From SP197 sp965242595 (GTDB taxonomy: Bacteria; Pseudomonadota; Alphaproteobacteria; SP197), in assembly GCA_965242595.1 (NCBI GenBank), contig OZ251464.1, positions 2,356,001-2,420,000 of the forward strand: a DNA stretch of 64,000 nt, in the 5' to 3' direction. Below are positions 46,709 through 55,294 of the stretch, in pieces. Below the pieces are notes generated by a model that saw nothing but the letters and a program-made list of their open reading frames with translations, searched no databases and had not been told where the DNA came from. The translations under genes and the position numbers were made by a program. Positions within the stretch are counted from its first letter, which is position 1; each line of letters starts with the position of its first letter.

Positions 46709-47587
46709 ATGGACACCTTCATCCAGATCCTGGCCAGCGGCATCACGCTTGGCGCCATGTATGCGGTTGGCACCATCGGCCTGTCGCTGGTCTGGGGCGC
46801 GCTCAGGATGCTGAACATGGCCCATGGCGTGCTGATCGCGGCCGGCGGCTATATGGCCTGGCAGGCCATCGCCGGCTGGGGCTTGCCGGCGCCACTGGGC
46901 CTGGTGGCGGCCATGGCGGCGGGCGCGCTGCTGGGCGCTGCCATCTACTGGCTGGCGGCGCGCTTCATGTTTCGCAACGAGGCGTTCGAAAACAACATCA
47001 TCATCGTCACCTTCGGCCTGGCGATCGCGCTGGAGAACGGCATCCTGAAGGTGTTTGGCGGCTATCCCCTGGCGCAGCCCTTCGGCCTGGAGGAAGGCTT
47101 TCGCCTGGGCGCCGTGCATGTGCCCTGGAAGAATGTGCTGGTGGTGGCGGTTTCGGTGGCAACGATGGCGGCGATGGCGTGGTTTCTGGCCAGAACGCGC
47201 ATGGGCCGGGCCATCCGCGCCACCGCCCAGAATCGCGACGCCGCCCAGCTGATGGGTGTGGCCATCGGCGGTGTCTTCGCCCAGGTGCTGGCCATCGCCG
47301 GCGCGCTGGCCGCGCTTTCCGGCGTGCTGTTGTCGTCGATCACGACGCTGTCGCCGCAGGTCGGCTTCGATCCCATGCTGAAGGCGTTCATCATCTGCGT
47401 CATCGCCGGGCTGGGCAATGTCATGGGCGCGCTTTATGCCGCCTTCGCCATGGGGCTGTTCGAGGCGGCGGTGCAGTTCTTCCTGGGCGTGCGTTTCGCG
47501 CTGCCGCTGATGCTGCTGCTGGTGATCCTGGCTCTGATCTGGCGGCCCTATGGCGTTTTCGGGCGGCGCGAGGTCAGGCGGCTGTGA
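46709..47587 (+). CDS. ABC transporter permease, LivH type
   Basis: 292 residues with about eight hydrophobic helices. Starts MDTFIQILASGITLGAMYAVGTIGLSLVWGALRMLNMAHG, a classic LivH opening, and has the ATPase-contact loop TRMGRAIRATAQNRDAAQLMG. Inner-membrane half of the importer channel. Its TGA overlaps the GTG of the second permease. Confidence 0.93.
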   Translation: MDTFIQILASGITLGAMYAVGTIGLSLVWGALRMLNMAHGVLIAAGGYMAWQAIAGWGLPAPLGLVAAMAAGALLGAAIYWLAARFMFRNEAFENNIIIVTFGLAIALENGILKVFGGYPLAQPFGLEEGFRLGAVHVPWKNVLVVAVSVATMAAMAWFLARTRMGRAIRATAQNRDAAQLMGVAIGGVFAQVLAIAGALAALSGVLLSSITTLSPQVGFDPMLKAFIICVIAGLGNVMGALYAAFAMGLFEAAVQFFLGVRFALPLMLLLVILALIWRPYGVFGRREVRRL

Positions 47588-48627
47588 ACGGCTGGCGGCG
47601 CGATCTGGCCATCGGCGTGGCGGTGCTGGCCGCCTTTGCAGCGGTGCCGGCCTTCGGTCTGCCGCGCTTCTGGATCACCACGCTCACGGTGTTCTTCATC
47701 TGGGCCACCGTGGTCACCCAGTGGAATCTGGTGTTCGGCACTGCCGGCATCTTCTCGCTCGCCCAGATGGCGATCTTCGCCGTCGGTGGCTATGGCACCG
47801 CCATGATGGGCCTCTATCTGGGGTGGAGCCTGTGGCTGGCGCTGCCGCTGGCGGGCTTGGTCGCGGTTCTGTTCGGCACCGTGGTGGGGCTGGCCTGCCT
47901 GCGGCTGACCGGGGCCTATGTGGCGCTGCTGACGCTGGCCGTGGCCCATATCCTGTTTCTGCTGATCGTCACCGACACCGATTGCATCCGCTATGAAGGC
48001 ACCGTCTGCCGCAGCCTTACGGAAGGCTGGAAGGGGCTGGGCCGCTATGGCGATTACGGCTTTCGCGATCTGTTCGGGCGCAACTTCCACCTCGGCAATT
48101 ACGGCCTGGGTCTGGCCCTGCTGGCTTTGGCGACGGCGTTTTCCTTCGTCATCGTCCGCAGCCCCATGGGGCTGGCCTTCCGCGCGCTGCGCGACAATCC
48201 GCGCTATGCCGTCTCGCGGGGGCTCAGCCGCTTCAAATATCAGCTGCTGGTGTTCGCCTGTTCGGCCTTCTTCACCGGGCTGGCCGGCAGCGTCTATGCC
48301 GGCATCTACGGCGTGATCGGCCCCAATGTGCTGCAGCTGGGGGTGGTGCTGTTCCTGCTGTCGATGATGGTGGTGGGCGGCGTTGGGCGGCCGTGGGGGC
48401 CGCTGGTGGGCGCCGCGCTGCTGATGCTGGTGGACGAGGCGCTGAAGGAACAGGCCTTCGCCGATTACCGCAATATCGGCCTGGGCCTGATCCTGGCGGC
48501 GATGGTGATCCTGCTGCCCCAAGGCATCGCCGGCGGCCTGGAAGGTCTGGTCCGCCGCCTTACCGGTGGGCGGCGGCGGGGTGGCGAGGGAACGCGAACG
48601 CACATGGGGACCGGGAGAGATGCTTGA
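47584..48627 (+). CDS. ABC transporter permease, LivM type
   Basis: 347 residues with about nine hydrophobic segments, GTG start overlapping the LivH-type stop. QWNLVFGTAGIFSLAQMAIFAVGGYGTAMM and RSPMGLAFRALRDNPRYAVSRGLSRFKYQLLVFACSAF are typical LivM blocks. Last gene of the importer operon; it meets the low-GC GmrSD-like gene head to tail-end 55 bases on. Confidence 0.92.
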   Translation: MNGWRRDLAIGVAVLAAFAAVPAFGLPRFWITTLTVFFIWATVVTQWNLVFGTAGIFSLAQMAIFAVGGYGTAMMGLYLGWSLWLALPLAGLVAVLFGTVVGLACLRLTGAYVALLTLAVAHILFLLIVTDTDCIRYEGTVCRSLTEGWKGLGRYGDYGFRDLFGRNFHLGNYGLGLALLALATAFSFVIVRSPMGLAFRALRDNPRYAVSRGLSRFKYQLLVFACSAFFTGLAGSVYAGIYGVIGPNVLQLGVVLFLLSMMVVGGVGRPWGPLVGAALLMLVDEALKEQAFADYRNIGLGLILAAMVILLPQGIAGGLEGLVRRLTGGRRRGGEGTRTHMGTGRDA

Positions 48628-48681
48628 GAAAGAAGCTGTGTCGCTTGCATAGCATCATCGATGGCGAGATGACGAGTGCTC

Positions 48682-50397
48682 CTACAGGCGCCATTCGGCT
48701 TCTAATCTTGTGCGCAAATTCCGTTGGCGGCGCTCTAACACCTCCGGCGTCCATTCTTTTTCATCCAACACACTAACCGTCAATGCGGCAATCGTGACGT
48801 TGCCTTTCCGGAAATATGTATTTTTCTTTTTTTCAAAATCACGATTGCTTGCTGAACTGTTCTTTCGATGCGACAATAGGACAAGATTTGCCAGCCGGTG
48901 CACCCAAAATTGTCGATCCTTTTCCTCAGGAAACCATTCCAACCACTGAGAATTCTCATTTGGGTTTTGGGGAAGAACGTGTTCAACAGTTGGGTAGTAG
49001 TGAGTGTATATGGCAACATCCTCTGTTATCAAGGTGTTCAAGCGCCGCAATAAGAGTGAGAGCGTTCGAACGGGCATTTGTGCATAAATTTCTCCATCAA
49101 GGCGTCGTTTAATGTCCGCCTTCTCTTCTTCTTGAAGTTGAAGGGGAGATTCGATTGCGAATAAATTATCGTCATCGCCTTTCCCGATACACGTTAGAAC
49201 GTTAGCGTATCTTTTGATTCGTTTATTTACATTAGCTTGTTGAATAAGCAGTCCATATGCCAAACGCTCCAAGTCACGCATAAATTGGATCAACTTTTCT
49301 TCATCTTCATGTTTGCGAAAAAACTCAATTGCTGGTGGCATCCAGTCCTCGTTTTCAAGAGAATTAAGGTACCACAAATACTTTTTAACACCTTCGGCGT
49401 TTTCAGTACTCGAGTAATCGGCTTTGGAAACGATTCTGTATGCTTTAGCGTATGGCGAGAGCACATCGTAAATAAACTCCGACGCCGTCCCTGTGAATTT
49501 GTCGAAGACATGCTTTCTGAATTCCTGATTCAATGTCCCATCCTGCTTTTTCTTCATATGTATCATGCGAACGTGAGCGAAGAGCTTTCGGAAATTATCG
49601 CGCCCCAAACGATCTTCAATCTCTTCCCATTCGGTATTACAACGATCTTCGCAATCACTATCCTTTATGAGGCCTATAATATCGGCTTTGAGTATATCAG
49701 TAGGCAATAAAGGAAGCCCCCGGTCGTTCATAACCGAGAAAACGCGATGAGCAGAATCCGGGTCTGACACACACACAACAACGAGATAGCATTGATTCAA
49801 AAGAAACTCCATCAATAAATTACGTCGATCTGACGGATACTCGCGAAGTTTATTCCATAAGCACCTTGCATTATCACAAATGTTTCTCCAGCTATCTGAA
49901 AACTTGGCGCTGTCTCTACCAAGCAACTTTTCAATGCCGCCTTCTTTCTGAATATAATCCTTAAAGAAATCACGATCCTGTTTGCGAAGAGTCAAACGAA
50001 AACCATCTTTCTTTCTGGCATATTTATCAGCCACTGTGAGTATATATTTGCTGATCAAGCCCCTCTCGCCCTCATCGGCGAGAGATCGAAGAACAGAGAA
50101 AAGTATTGTCAGTGTTGTGAGTCTCTGCTGTCCATCAACAACATTCGCACGGGTATTTGCAGACGTATTTACTTCGGAATCTATTATGAGAACAACACTG
50201 CCAAGAAAATATGGAGGTCTACCCTCCACATTGTTCTGATCGTGGCCAATGGCGGTATCGAGATCGTCAAGAAGCGCGTCAGTTTGGTCTATTGTCCAGG
50301 AGTAGGGTCTTTGGTATGACGGGATCTCGAATGAGTAGCCATCACCAAAGAATACATCATAAAGTGTCTTTTGTGTTGCAGTTATTGTTTGGCGCAT
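48682..50397 (-). CDS. GmrSD-like type IV restriction enzyme (DUF262 + HNH/DUF1524), copy 1
   Basis: 571 residues from the ATG at 50397. N-terminal DUF262 (GmrS-like, ParB/Srx fold) with IPSYQRPYSW (YQR at 28-30) and VVDGQQRLTTLT (88-96), later SVMNDRGLPL. The C-terminal DUF1524 HNH domain is near residues 470-525: EHVLPQ, ANLVLLS and NRDFEKKK. Such single-chain enzymes use NTP and cut DNA bearing glucosylated or otherwise modified bases, protecting against T4-like phages. Its DNA is far more AT-rich than the flanks and has different codon use, a sign of transfer. Stands alone; no partner methylase nearby. Confidence 0.88.
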   Translation of the reverse strand: MRQTITATQKTLYDVFFGDGYSFEIPSYQRPYSWTIDQTDALLDDLDTAIGHDQNNVEGRPPYFLGSVVLIIDSEVNTSANTRANVVDGQQRLTTLTILFSVLRSLADEGERGLISKYILTVADKYARKKDGFRLTLRKQDRDFFKDYIQKEGGIEKLLGRDSAKFSDSWRNICDNARCLWNKLREYPSDRRNLLMEFLLNQCYLVVVCVSDPDSAHRVFSVMNDRGLPLLPTDILKADIIGLIKDSDCEDRCNTEWEEIEDRLGRDNFRKLFAHVRMIHMKKKQDGTLNQEFRKHVFDKFTGTASEFIYDVLSPYAKAYRIVSKADYSSTENAEGVKKYLWYLNSLENEDWMPPAIEFFRKHEDEEKLIQFMRDLERLAYGLLIQQANVNKRIKRYANVLTCIGKGDDDNLFAIESPLQLQEEEKADIKRRLDGEIYAQMPVRTLSLLLRRLNTLITEDVAIYTHYYPTVEHVLPQNPNENSQWLEWFPEEKDRQFWVHRLANLVLLSHRKNSSASNRDFEKKKNTYFRKGNVTIAALTVSVLDEKEWTPEVLERRQRNLRTRLEAEWRL

Positions 50398-50496
50398 TTG
50401 AGGTTCAACTCCTGCGTTCGATTTTTGAAGGCTAGCACATATGCCGCCGCATGTCAACCCAATAATTTCCCGTGACCATAAGGCAACCCACCACCC

Positions 50497-51738
50497 TCAC
50501 CCCACCACGATCAGCCCATAGGGGATGGCAGCTGTCGCCAGGTGGGCGGCGTCGTCTTCGAACAGCAGTGTTTCGATCATGAAGAACTGGCCGCTGTGGC
50601 GCGGCAGGAAGATCTGGATTTCGTGGTTGACGGCCGTGCCGGCATCGAAGATGCGCTCGGCATTCTTCTCCGCCAGCGGGTCATAGACGAGATTGCCCAC
50701 CCAATCGGAATAGAAGGCTATCCCCATCTCATAGCCGCCGATCCAGCCGCGGCTTTGCCACAGGCCCTCGCTTTCGTAATGGGCCTTCACCTTGCGATTC
50801 AGCTCGGCCACCGGCAGGCCGGGGCGCAGGCATGCGCGCACCACCTCCATGGCGGCGGCCGCCCGGCGGGCCACATCGGCCACGTCGGCGGCCGGCTCGC
50901 CCAGGCTGAAGGTGCGGGCGGCATTGACGTGATAGCGTTTGTGAACGCCGGCCAGATCGACGGTGACGGTCTCGCCCGCCTTCATGCGCCGGCGCGTGGC
51001 GACGGCATGGGCGGCGTTGGATTTGGCGCCCGAAAGCACCGGCATCATCATCGCCTGCGGCTCGCCTCCCGCCCGGGCCAGGGCGCAGGCGATCTCGCCC
51101 TGGGCTTCCAGCTCGCTCACCCCGGGGCGCAGCACCTCGCCGGCCCGGGTCAGCCCGGCGCGGGCGATCGCCGCCCCTTCCCGCAGGCAGGCCATCTCCG
51201 CCGGCGATTTCTTCCAGCGCAGCTCTCGCAAAATGGCGCTGCCGTCCACCACCTGGGCGCCCTTGGCCTCGAAGGCCGCCTGGAAACGCTGGCTTACCGC
51301 CCGGTTGGGGCGCATGGCGTGCATTTCCAGCCCCAGCTTGCCACCGAGCCAGCCTTCGGCCGCCAGCTCGGCGGCAACGAAGGCCACGCCGTCGCGATAG
51401 CTGGCCTTGGGGAAATAGCGCACATCCTTCGAAACCGAGAAGGTGCGGGTCAGCACCGCCTCGCGCTCGCTCTCGAAATGGATAAAGCGGTCGTGGTCGC
51501 GGTGGATGGCGATACCGTTGGTGGCGGCCCATTCCAGCGGGCTTTCGGTGTGATACCACATGCAGAGATAGCCGCTAAGCCAGTAGAGGCTTTCCGGCGA
51601 GGTCAGGAACAGGCAGGCGATTCCCGCCTCGTCCATGGCCTGGCGGGCGCGCGCCAGCCGCTGCGCGAACTCTTCGTCGGAAAAGGGCTGCTCGCGTTCC
51701 GGCTGGGCCTGGAAATACACCTGGTCGCGATAATCCAC
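50497..51738 (-). CDS. M24-family peptidase/creatinase-like protein with altered metal site
   Basis: 413 residues. Creatinase-type N-terminal domain (FLTSPESLYWLSGYLCMWY) and a pita-bread C-terminal domain from about 180. Normal M24 enzymes have Asp, Asp, His, Glu, Glu ligands. Here the first Asp is kept in VTVDLAGVH, the second position reads HVNAARTF (Asn), the GHGxG His region is GYEMGIAFYS, and Glu residues remain in NHEIQIFLP and IETLLF. It is therefore unlikely to be a two-metal aminopeptidase; a metal-free creatinase- or ectoine-hydrolase-like amidinohydrolase or a pseudoenzyme fits better. Sits 19 bases after the tRNA-Arg CCA end. Confidence 0.85.
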   Translation of the reverse strand: MDYRDQVYFQAQPEREQPFSDEEFAQRLARARQAMDEAGIACLFLTSPESLYWLSGYLCMWYHTESPLEWAATNGIAIHRDHDRFIHFESEREAVLTRTFSVSKDVRYFPKASYRDGVAFVAAELAAEGWLGGKLGLEMHAMRPNRAVSQRFQAAFEAKGAQVVDGSAILRELRWKKSPAEMACLREGAAIARAGLTRAGEVLRPGVSELEAQGEIACALARAGGEPQAMMMPVLSGAKSNAAHAVATRRRMKAGETVTVDLAGVHKRYHVNAARTFSLGEPAADVADVARRAAAAMEVVRACLRPGLPVAELNRKVKAHYESEGLWQSRGWIGGYEMGIAFYSDWVGNLVYDPLAEKNAERIFDAGTAVNHEIQIFLPRHSGQFFMIETLLFEDDAAHLATAAIPYGLIVVG

Positions 51739-51756
51739 GGCCCCCTCCCCCGGCGC

Positions 51757-51833
51757 TGGCGGTCCCGACAGGATTCGAACCTGTGACCTCTGCCTTCGGA
51801 GGGCAGCGCTCTATCCGGCTGAGCTACGGGACC
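51757..51833 (-). tRNA. tRNA-Arg (anticodon CCG)
   Basis: On the minus strand a complete cloverleaf runs from GGTCCCG (51833) to CGGGACC, discriminator G and an encoded CCA (51757-51759). D arm GCTC...GAGC; anticodon arm CTGCC-CTCCGAA-GGCAG with CCG in the middle of the loop; T arm ACAGG-TTCGAAT-CCTGT. All stems pair. Reads CGG codons, common in this GC-rich genome. Confidence 0.97.
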
Positions 51834-51876
51834 GGGCCCGCGACCATAGGGCGCGGCGGCGGCGGCGGCAAGAAAC

Positions 51877-52608
51877 CTAGCGGCAGGCGACGGAGCCGCC
51901 ATCGATGGCAAGCAGGGCGCCGGTCATGGAGCCTTGCGCCGGATCGGCCAGGAAACGGATGGCCGCGCCGATCTCTTCGGCCGTGGCGATGCGCTTCATC
52001 GGCGGATGGGCGGCGATCCGCGCGATCTCGGCGTCGTCGCTCCCCAGCATGTCGGTCATCACCGCGCCGGGGCAGACGGCGTTGACCCGGATGTCGGGGG
52101 CCAGATCGTGGGCGAAGGCGCGGGTCATGTTCACCACCGCGCCCTTGGAGGCGCAATAAAGCGCGGAGTCGCCGTTGCCCACCAGCCCCGATTCGGAGGC
52201 AGTGATAACGATGGCGCCCCGGTTGCGGCGCAGCTCGGGAATGGCCGCCTGGCTGCAAAAGAAGACGCCCTTGACGTTCACCGCCATCAGCCGCTCATAG
52301 GCCTGTTCCGAAACCCCCTCGACGGGGCCGCCGTCATAGACGCCGGCGTTGTTCACCAGCACATCCAGGCCGCCCAGGGCGGCGATGGCGGCCTCGACCA
52401 CCCGGCGGCAGGCGGCGGCGCTGCCAAGATCGCCGGCGGCCGCCACCGTGCCGGCCCCGCCCAGCGCGGCCATGGCGCGTTCCACATCCCCGGCCCGGCG
52501 CCCGTTGATGGCCACCAGCGCGCCGGCATCCAGAAAGGCGCGGGCGGCCGCCTTGCCGATGCCGCGGGTGGAACCGGTGACCAGAACGCGCAACCCCTCG
52601 AAGCTCAT
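51877..52608 (-). CDS. SDR-family oxidoreductase
   Basis: 243 residues. Classical short-chain dehydrogenase: NAD(P) loop VTGSTRGIGKAAA, NNAGV, catalytic Ser in ITASESG, Tyr and Lys in ALYCASKGAV, and the end LAIDGGSVACR. ATG at 52608, inside the last codons of the gamma-carbonic-anhydrase-like gene. Closest general shape is 3-oxoacyl reductase-like; substrate unknown. Confidence 0.93.
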   Translation of the reverse strand: MSFEGLRVLVTGSTRGIGKAAARAFLDAGALVAINGRRAGDVERAMAALGGAGTVAAAGDLGSAAACRRVVEAAIAALGGLDVLVNNAGVYDGGPVEGVSEQAYERLMAVNVKGVFFCSQAAIPELRRNRGAIVITASESGLVGNGDSALYCASKGAVVNMTRAFAHDLAPDIRVNAVCPGAVMTDMLGSDDAEIARIAAHPPMKRIATAEEIGAAIRFLADPAQGSMTGALLAIDGGSVACR

Positions 52609-53150
52609 GTCCCTTCCTCCAGCTCTCGTCGATAGCTTTCCGCCCTTCGCACATACCACAGCGCGTTGTCCTTGATGGCGCCGGCTTCCTCGCCGGAAAG
52701 GTCGCGCAGCTTCCTGGCCGGCACCCCGCCCCACAGCTCGCCCGCGCGCACCACCTTGCCCGGGGCCACCAGAGCGCCCGCCGCCACCTGGGCGCGGCGT
52801 TCCACCACCGCGCCATCCAGCACCAGGGCGCCAGAGCCGATCAGCGTCTCGTCTTCCAGGCGGCAGGCGTGGAGATGCACGCCATGGCCCAGCGTCACCC
52901 AATCGCCGACCACGGTCGGCAGTTCGGTGCCGACATGCAGGATGCAGCCATCCTGGACGTTCGAGCCGCGCCCGATGGAGATCGGCCCATCGTCGCCCCG
53001 CAGCACGGCGTTGAACCAGACGCTGGCCTGCGGCGCCAGCGTCACGTCGCCGATCACGGCCGCCCCCGGCAGCACCAGGGCCTGCGGATCGATCCGGGGC
53101 CGGATGCCCTTGAAAGGCATGGCCCCGGCGGGCAGCGGCCATGGTTTCAT
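52605..53150 (-). CDS. Gamma-carbonic-anhydrase-like hexapeptide-repeat protein (PaaY/YrdA group)
   Basis: 181 residues of left-handed beta-helix hexapeptides (VLPGAAVIGDVTLAPQASVWFNAVLRGDDGPISIG). Three metal-site histidines are placed as in gamma carbonic anhydrases: ILHVG, LGHG and HLHAC. Often annotated as transferase or CaiE/PaaY-type thioesterase. Four-base overlap with the SDR gene makes them one transcript. Confidence 0.9.
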   Translation of the reverse strand: MKPWPLPAGAMPFKGIRPRIDPQALVLPGAAVIGDVTLAPQASVWFNAVLRGDDGPISIGRGSNVQDGCILHVGTELPTVVGDWVTLGHGVHLHACRLEDETLIGSGALVLDGAVVERRAQVAAGALVAPGKVVRAGELWGGVPARKLRDLSGEEAGAIKDNALWYVRRAESYRRELEEGT

Positions 53151-53273
53151 CCCGCGCTCCGGCCCCCCTGTGTCGATCGTCGGCGGCGGGGCGGGCGCCC
53201 CGTCCGCAAGACGGTCATGCTAGGCTTGTCGCCGGGCCGGCGGCAATGGCCCTGCCGGCGATTGACCCGGTGA

Positions 53274-53302
53274 TTGACAGGGCGAACGGCGCTTCCCATA
53301 GT
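53274..53302 (+). promoter_or_regulatory. Probable promoter of cbtB-cbtA
   Basis: TTGACA (53274-53279), 17-base spacer, CATAGT (53297-53302). The -35 is perfect and the -10 keeps ATA..T. It ends 68 bases before the cbtB ATG. A second GATTGAC lies 12 bases upstream (53260), a direct repeat that could be a regulator site. No B12-box-like sequence was seen in the leader. Confidence 0.6.
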
Positions 53303-53370
53303 CCAAAGCTGCCCCGGGCATCCGGCGGCGACAGTTCCGATGGCTCATTTCGATCCCACAAGGGGGTGAC

Positions 53371-53553
53371 ATGTCAGATCGCGTTCTCCAGGCCGCCATC
53401 GCCAGCCATGGGCCGATGGAACGCGCGCTTCCCGCCGCCATGCTGGTTCTGCTGGGCGCGCTGCTGCTGTTCGGGGCGGCCTTCGCCCAGCCCGACCTGC
53501 TGCACAACGCCGCCCATGACGGGCGCCACGCCTTCGCCTTCCCCTGCCATTAG
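53371..53553 (+). CDS. cbtB: Cobalt transporter accessory subunit CbtB
   Basis: 60 residues with one transmembrane helix (about 20-40) and the His-containing C-terminus HDGRHAFAFPCH that in CbtB proteins is thought to bind cobalt. RBS GGGGG before ATG. Followed immediately by cbtA. Cobalt uptake serves cobalamin synthesis, consistent with cobA and cobB in the same window. Confidence 0.9.
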   Translation: MSDRVLQAAIASHGPMERALPAAMLVLLGALLLFGAAFAQPDLLHNAAHDGRHAFAFPCH

Positions 53554-53565
53554 GGAGGCGAAGCG

Positions 53566-54276
53566 GTGCTTCCCCGTCTGCTGGCGGCGGCGCTGCTTGC
53601 CGGGGCGCTGGCGGGCATCCTGATCTCTTTCCTGCAAGCCTTCACCACCACGCCGCTGGTCCTGGCCGCAGAGGCCTATGAGAATGCGGCCACGCCGGCC
53701 CTGTGGCAGGCGGGCGGCGCGCTTCACCTCGCCCATGGCGCTGGCGGTGGCGAGCTGCCCTGGAGCTCGGCAGAGGCCATCCAGCGCAGCCTCCTTACCG
53801 CCCTTGCCAATGTGGCCATCGGGGTGGCCTTCGCCATGCTGCTGGTGGCGGCGTTTCTGGTTCGCCACCGCCCGGTCGATGGCCGCAGCGGGCTGATGTG
53901 GGGTATCGGCGGCTTCGCGGCCTTTGCCCTGGCGCCGGCGCTGGGCCTGCCGCCGGAGCTGCCGGGCGCCGCCACGGCCGAGCTCGGCGCCCGCCAGGCC
54001 TGGTGGCTGCTGGCCGCCGCCGCCACGGCGGGCGGGCTGTGGCTGCTGCTGCTGGCGCAACGGGCGGTGCTGAATGCCGCCGGCGCCGCGCTGATCCTGC
54101 TGCCGCATCTGGCCGGCGCGCCGCAGCCGCTGGCGCCCGCCAGCGCGCTGCCGGCGGAACTGGCCAGCCATTTCGTCGCCGCGTCGCTGGCCACCGGCTT
54201 CGTCTTCTGGGCGCTGCTGGGCTGGCTGGCGGGGCGCTTCAGCGGCCCCGTCCTGCGGCGCCGAATGGAGGGCTAG
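53566..54276 (+). CDS. cbtA: Cobalt transporter subunit CbtA
   Basis: 236 residues, GTG start with GGGAGG overlapping the cbtB stop. Five to six hydrophobic segments; the first (LLAAALLAGALAGILISFLQAFTTTPLVLAAE) and the following loop are typical of CbtA. Inner-membrane cobalt permease, usually B12-controlled in other bacteria. Its stop codon overlaps the convergent GFA gene's stop by four bases. Confidence 0.93.
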   Translation: MLPRLLAAALLAGALAGILISFLQAFTTTPLVLAAEAYENAATPALWQAGGALHLAHGAGGGELPWSSAEAIQRSLLTALANVAIGVAFAMLLVAAFLVRHRPVDGRSGLMWGIGGFAAFALAPALGLPPELPGAATAELGARQAWWLLAAAATAGGLWLLLLAQRAVLNAAGAALILLPHLAGAPQPLAPASALPAELASHFVAASLATGFVFWALLGWLAGRFSGPVLRRRMEG

Positions 54277-54752
54277 CTCCCCCTGGCGGCCATGAAACGG
54301 GCCATCGTCTCCGCCGGCCAGGCTTCCCTGGGGTCGTAATAGCCGGGATAGGACGGCACGCCTTCGGGCAGGGGCAGCCAGGGCTGTTTGGTCGAGATGA
54401 AGATATGGGCGTCGGGGGCCAGCGAGGTGGGCCGGTCCAGCGTGCCGCAGCGCAGAAAGGCAACGCTTTCCCCGGCCGCGCCATAATGGCTCCACAGCGC
54501 GATCCAGCAGCGCGGGCAGCGCAGGATGGTCTGGCCTCGTCCGCTGGCGCTGGGCACCGCCACCGCCTCCGGCGTGCCCGCCAGCAGGGTGACACAGCTG
54601 CGCTCGACCATGGCGTTGGTGGCGAAGGCGGTGCCGGTCTGGCGCTGGCAGCAGCTGCAATGGCAGCCATTGACGAACATGGGCCGTCGTTCGATGCGAT
54701 AGCGAATGGCGCCGCAGGCGCAGCCGCCCTCGGCGGGAAAGGTAGCGGTCAT
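54273..54752 (-). CDS. GFA-family (CENP-V/GFA) zinc protein
   Basis: 159 residues from the ATG at 54752; earlier in-frame ATGs read into the divergent region. Zinc-binding cysteines GCACGAIRY, CHCSCCQR and CPRCW match glutathione-dependent formaldehyde-activating-enzyme-like proteins. Few are biochemically characterised. Divergent from ndk. Confidence 0.88.
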   Translation of the reverse strand: MTATFPAEGGCACGAIRYRIERRPMFVNGCHCSCCQRQTGTAFATNAMVERSCVTLLAGTPEAVAVPSASGRGQTILRCPRCWIALWSHYGAAGESVAFLRCGTLDRPTSLAPDAHIFISTKQPWLPLPEGVPSYPGYYDPREAWPAETMARFMAARGS

Positions 54753-54836
54753 TGGCGGATGGCTCCCGGTTGCCGCGCCCATGTTAGCACGCCCGCGCCG
54801 CTCTGGACGGCGGCGGCCCATGGTGCCTATAAGGCG

Positions 54837-54859
54837 CCTGCCACCTGCCACCTGCCACC
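54837..54859. repeat. 7-bp tandem repeat CCACCTG upstream of ndk
   Basis: About three and a half units of CCACCTG just before the ndk start. A simple tandem repeat in the leader; length variation here could affect translation of ndk. No clear ribosome site is otherwise visible. Confidence 0.6.
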
Positions 54860-54868
54860 GGGGCGCCC

Positions 54869-55288
54869 ATGGCCGAACGCACGCTTTCCATCGTCAAGCC
54901 CGACGCCACCCGCCGCAATCTCAGCGGCCGCATCTGCGCCATGCTGGAGGAGGCGGGGCTGCGCATCGTGGCCCAGAAGCGTATCCGCCTCAGCCGCGCC
55001 CAGGCCGAGGCCTTCTATGCCGTCCATCGCCAGCGCCCCTTTTTCGCCTCGCTGGTGGCCTTCATGACCTCCGGTCCGGTGGTGGTGCAGGTGCTGGAGG
55101 GCGAGGATGCCGTGGCCAGAAACCGCGAGATCATGGGCGCCACCGATCCGGCCCGGGCCGCGCCCGGCACCATCCGCCACAGCCTGGCCGAATCGATCGA
55201 GGCGAACTCGGTCCACGGCTCGGACTCGGTCGAAAACGCCGCCACCGAGATCGCCTTCTTCTTCGCCGGCTGCGAGATCGTCGGCTAG
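54869..55288 (+). CDS. ndk: Nucleoside diphosphate kinase
   Basis: 139 residues, MAERTLSIVKPDATRRN at the start and the phospho-histidine H116 in SVHGSDS. Equilibrates NTP and NDP pools. The ATG follows a tandem repeat, and the hydroxyacid dehydrogenase gene begins six bases after the stop. Confidence 0.97.
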   Translation: MAERTLSIVKPDATRRNLSGRICAMLEEAGLRIVAQKRIRLSRAQAEAFYAVHRQRPFFASLVAFMTSGPVVVQVLEGEDAVARNREIMGATDPARAAPGTIRHSLAESIEANSVHGSDSVENAATEIAFFFAGCEIVG

Positions 55289-55294
55289 GGCGCC

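Noticed and set aside
51757..51833. tRNA-Arg as an integration site for the nearby low-GC GmrSD-like gene
   Set aside because: No integrase and no repeat of the tRNA 3' end is visible near 48.6-50.5 kb, and a native-looking M24 gene lies between.
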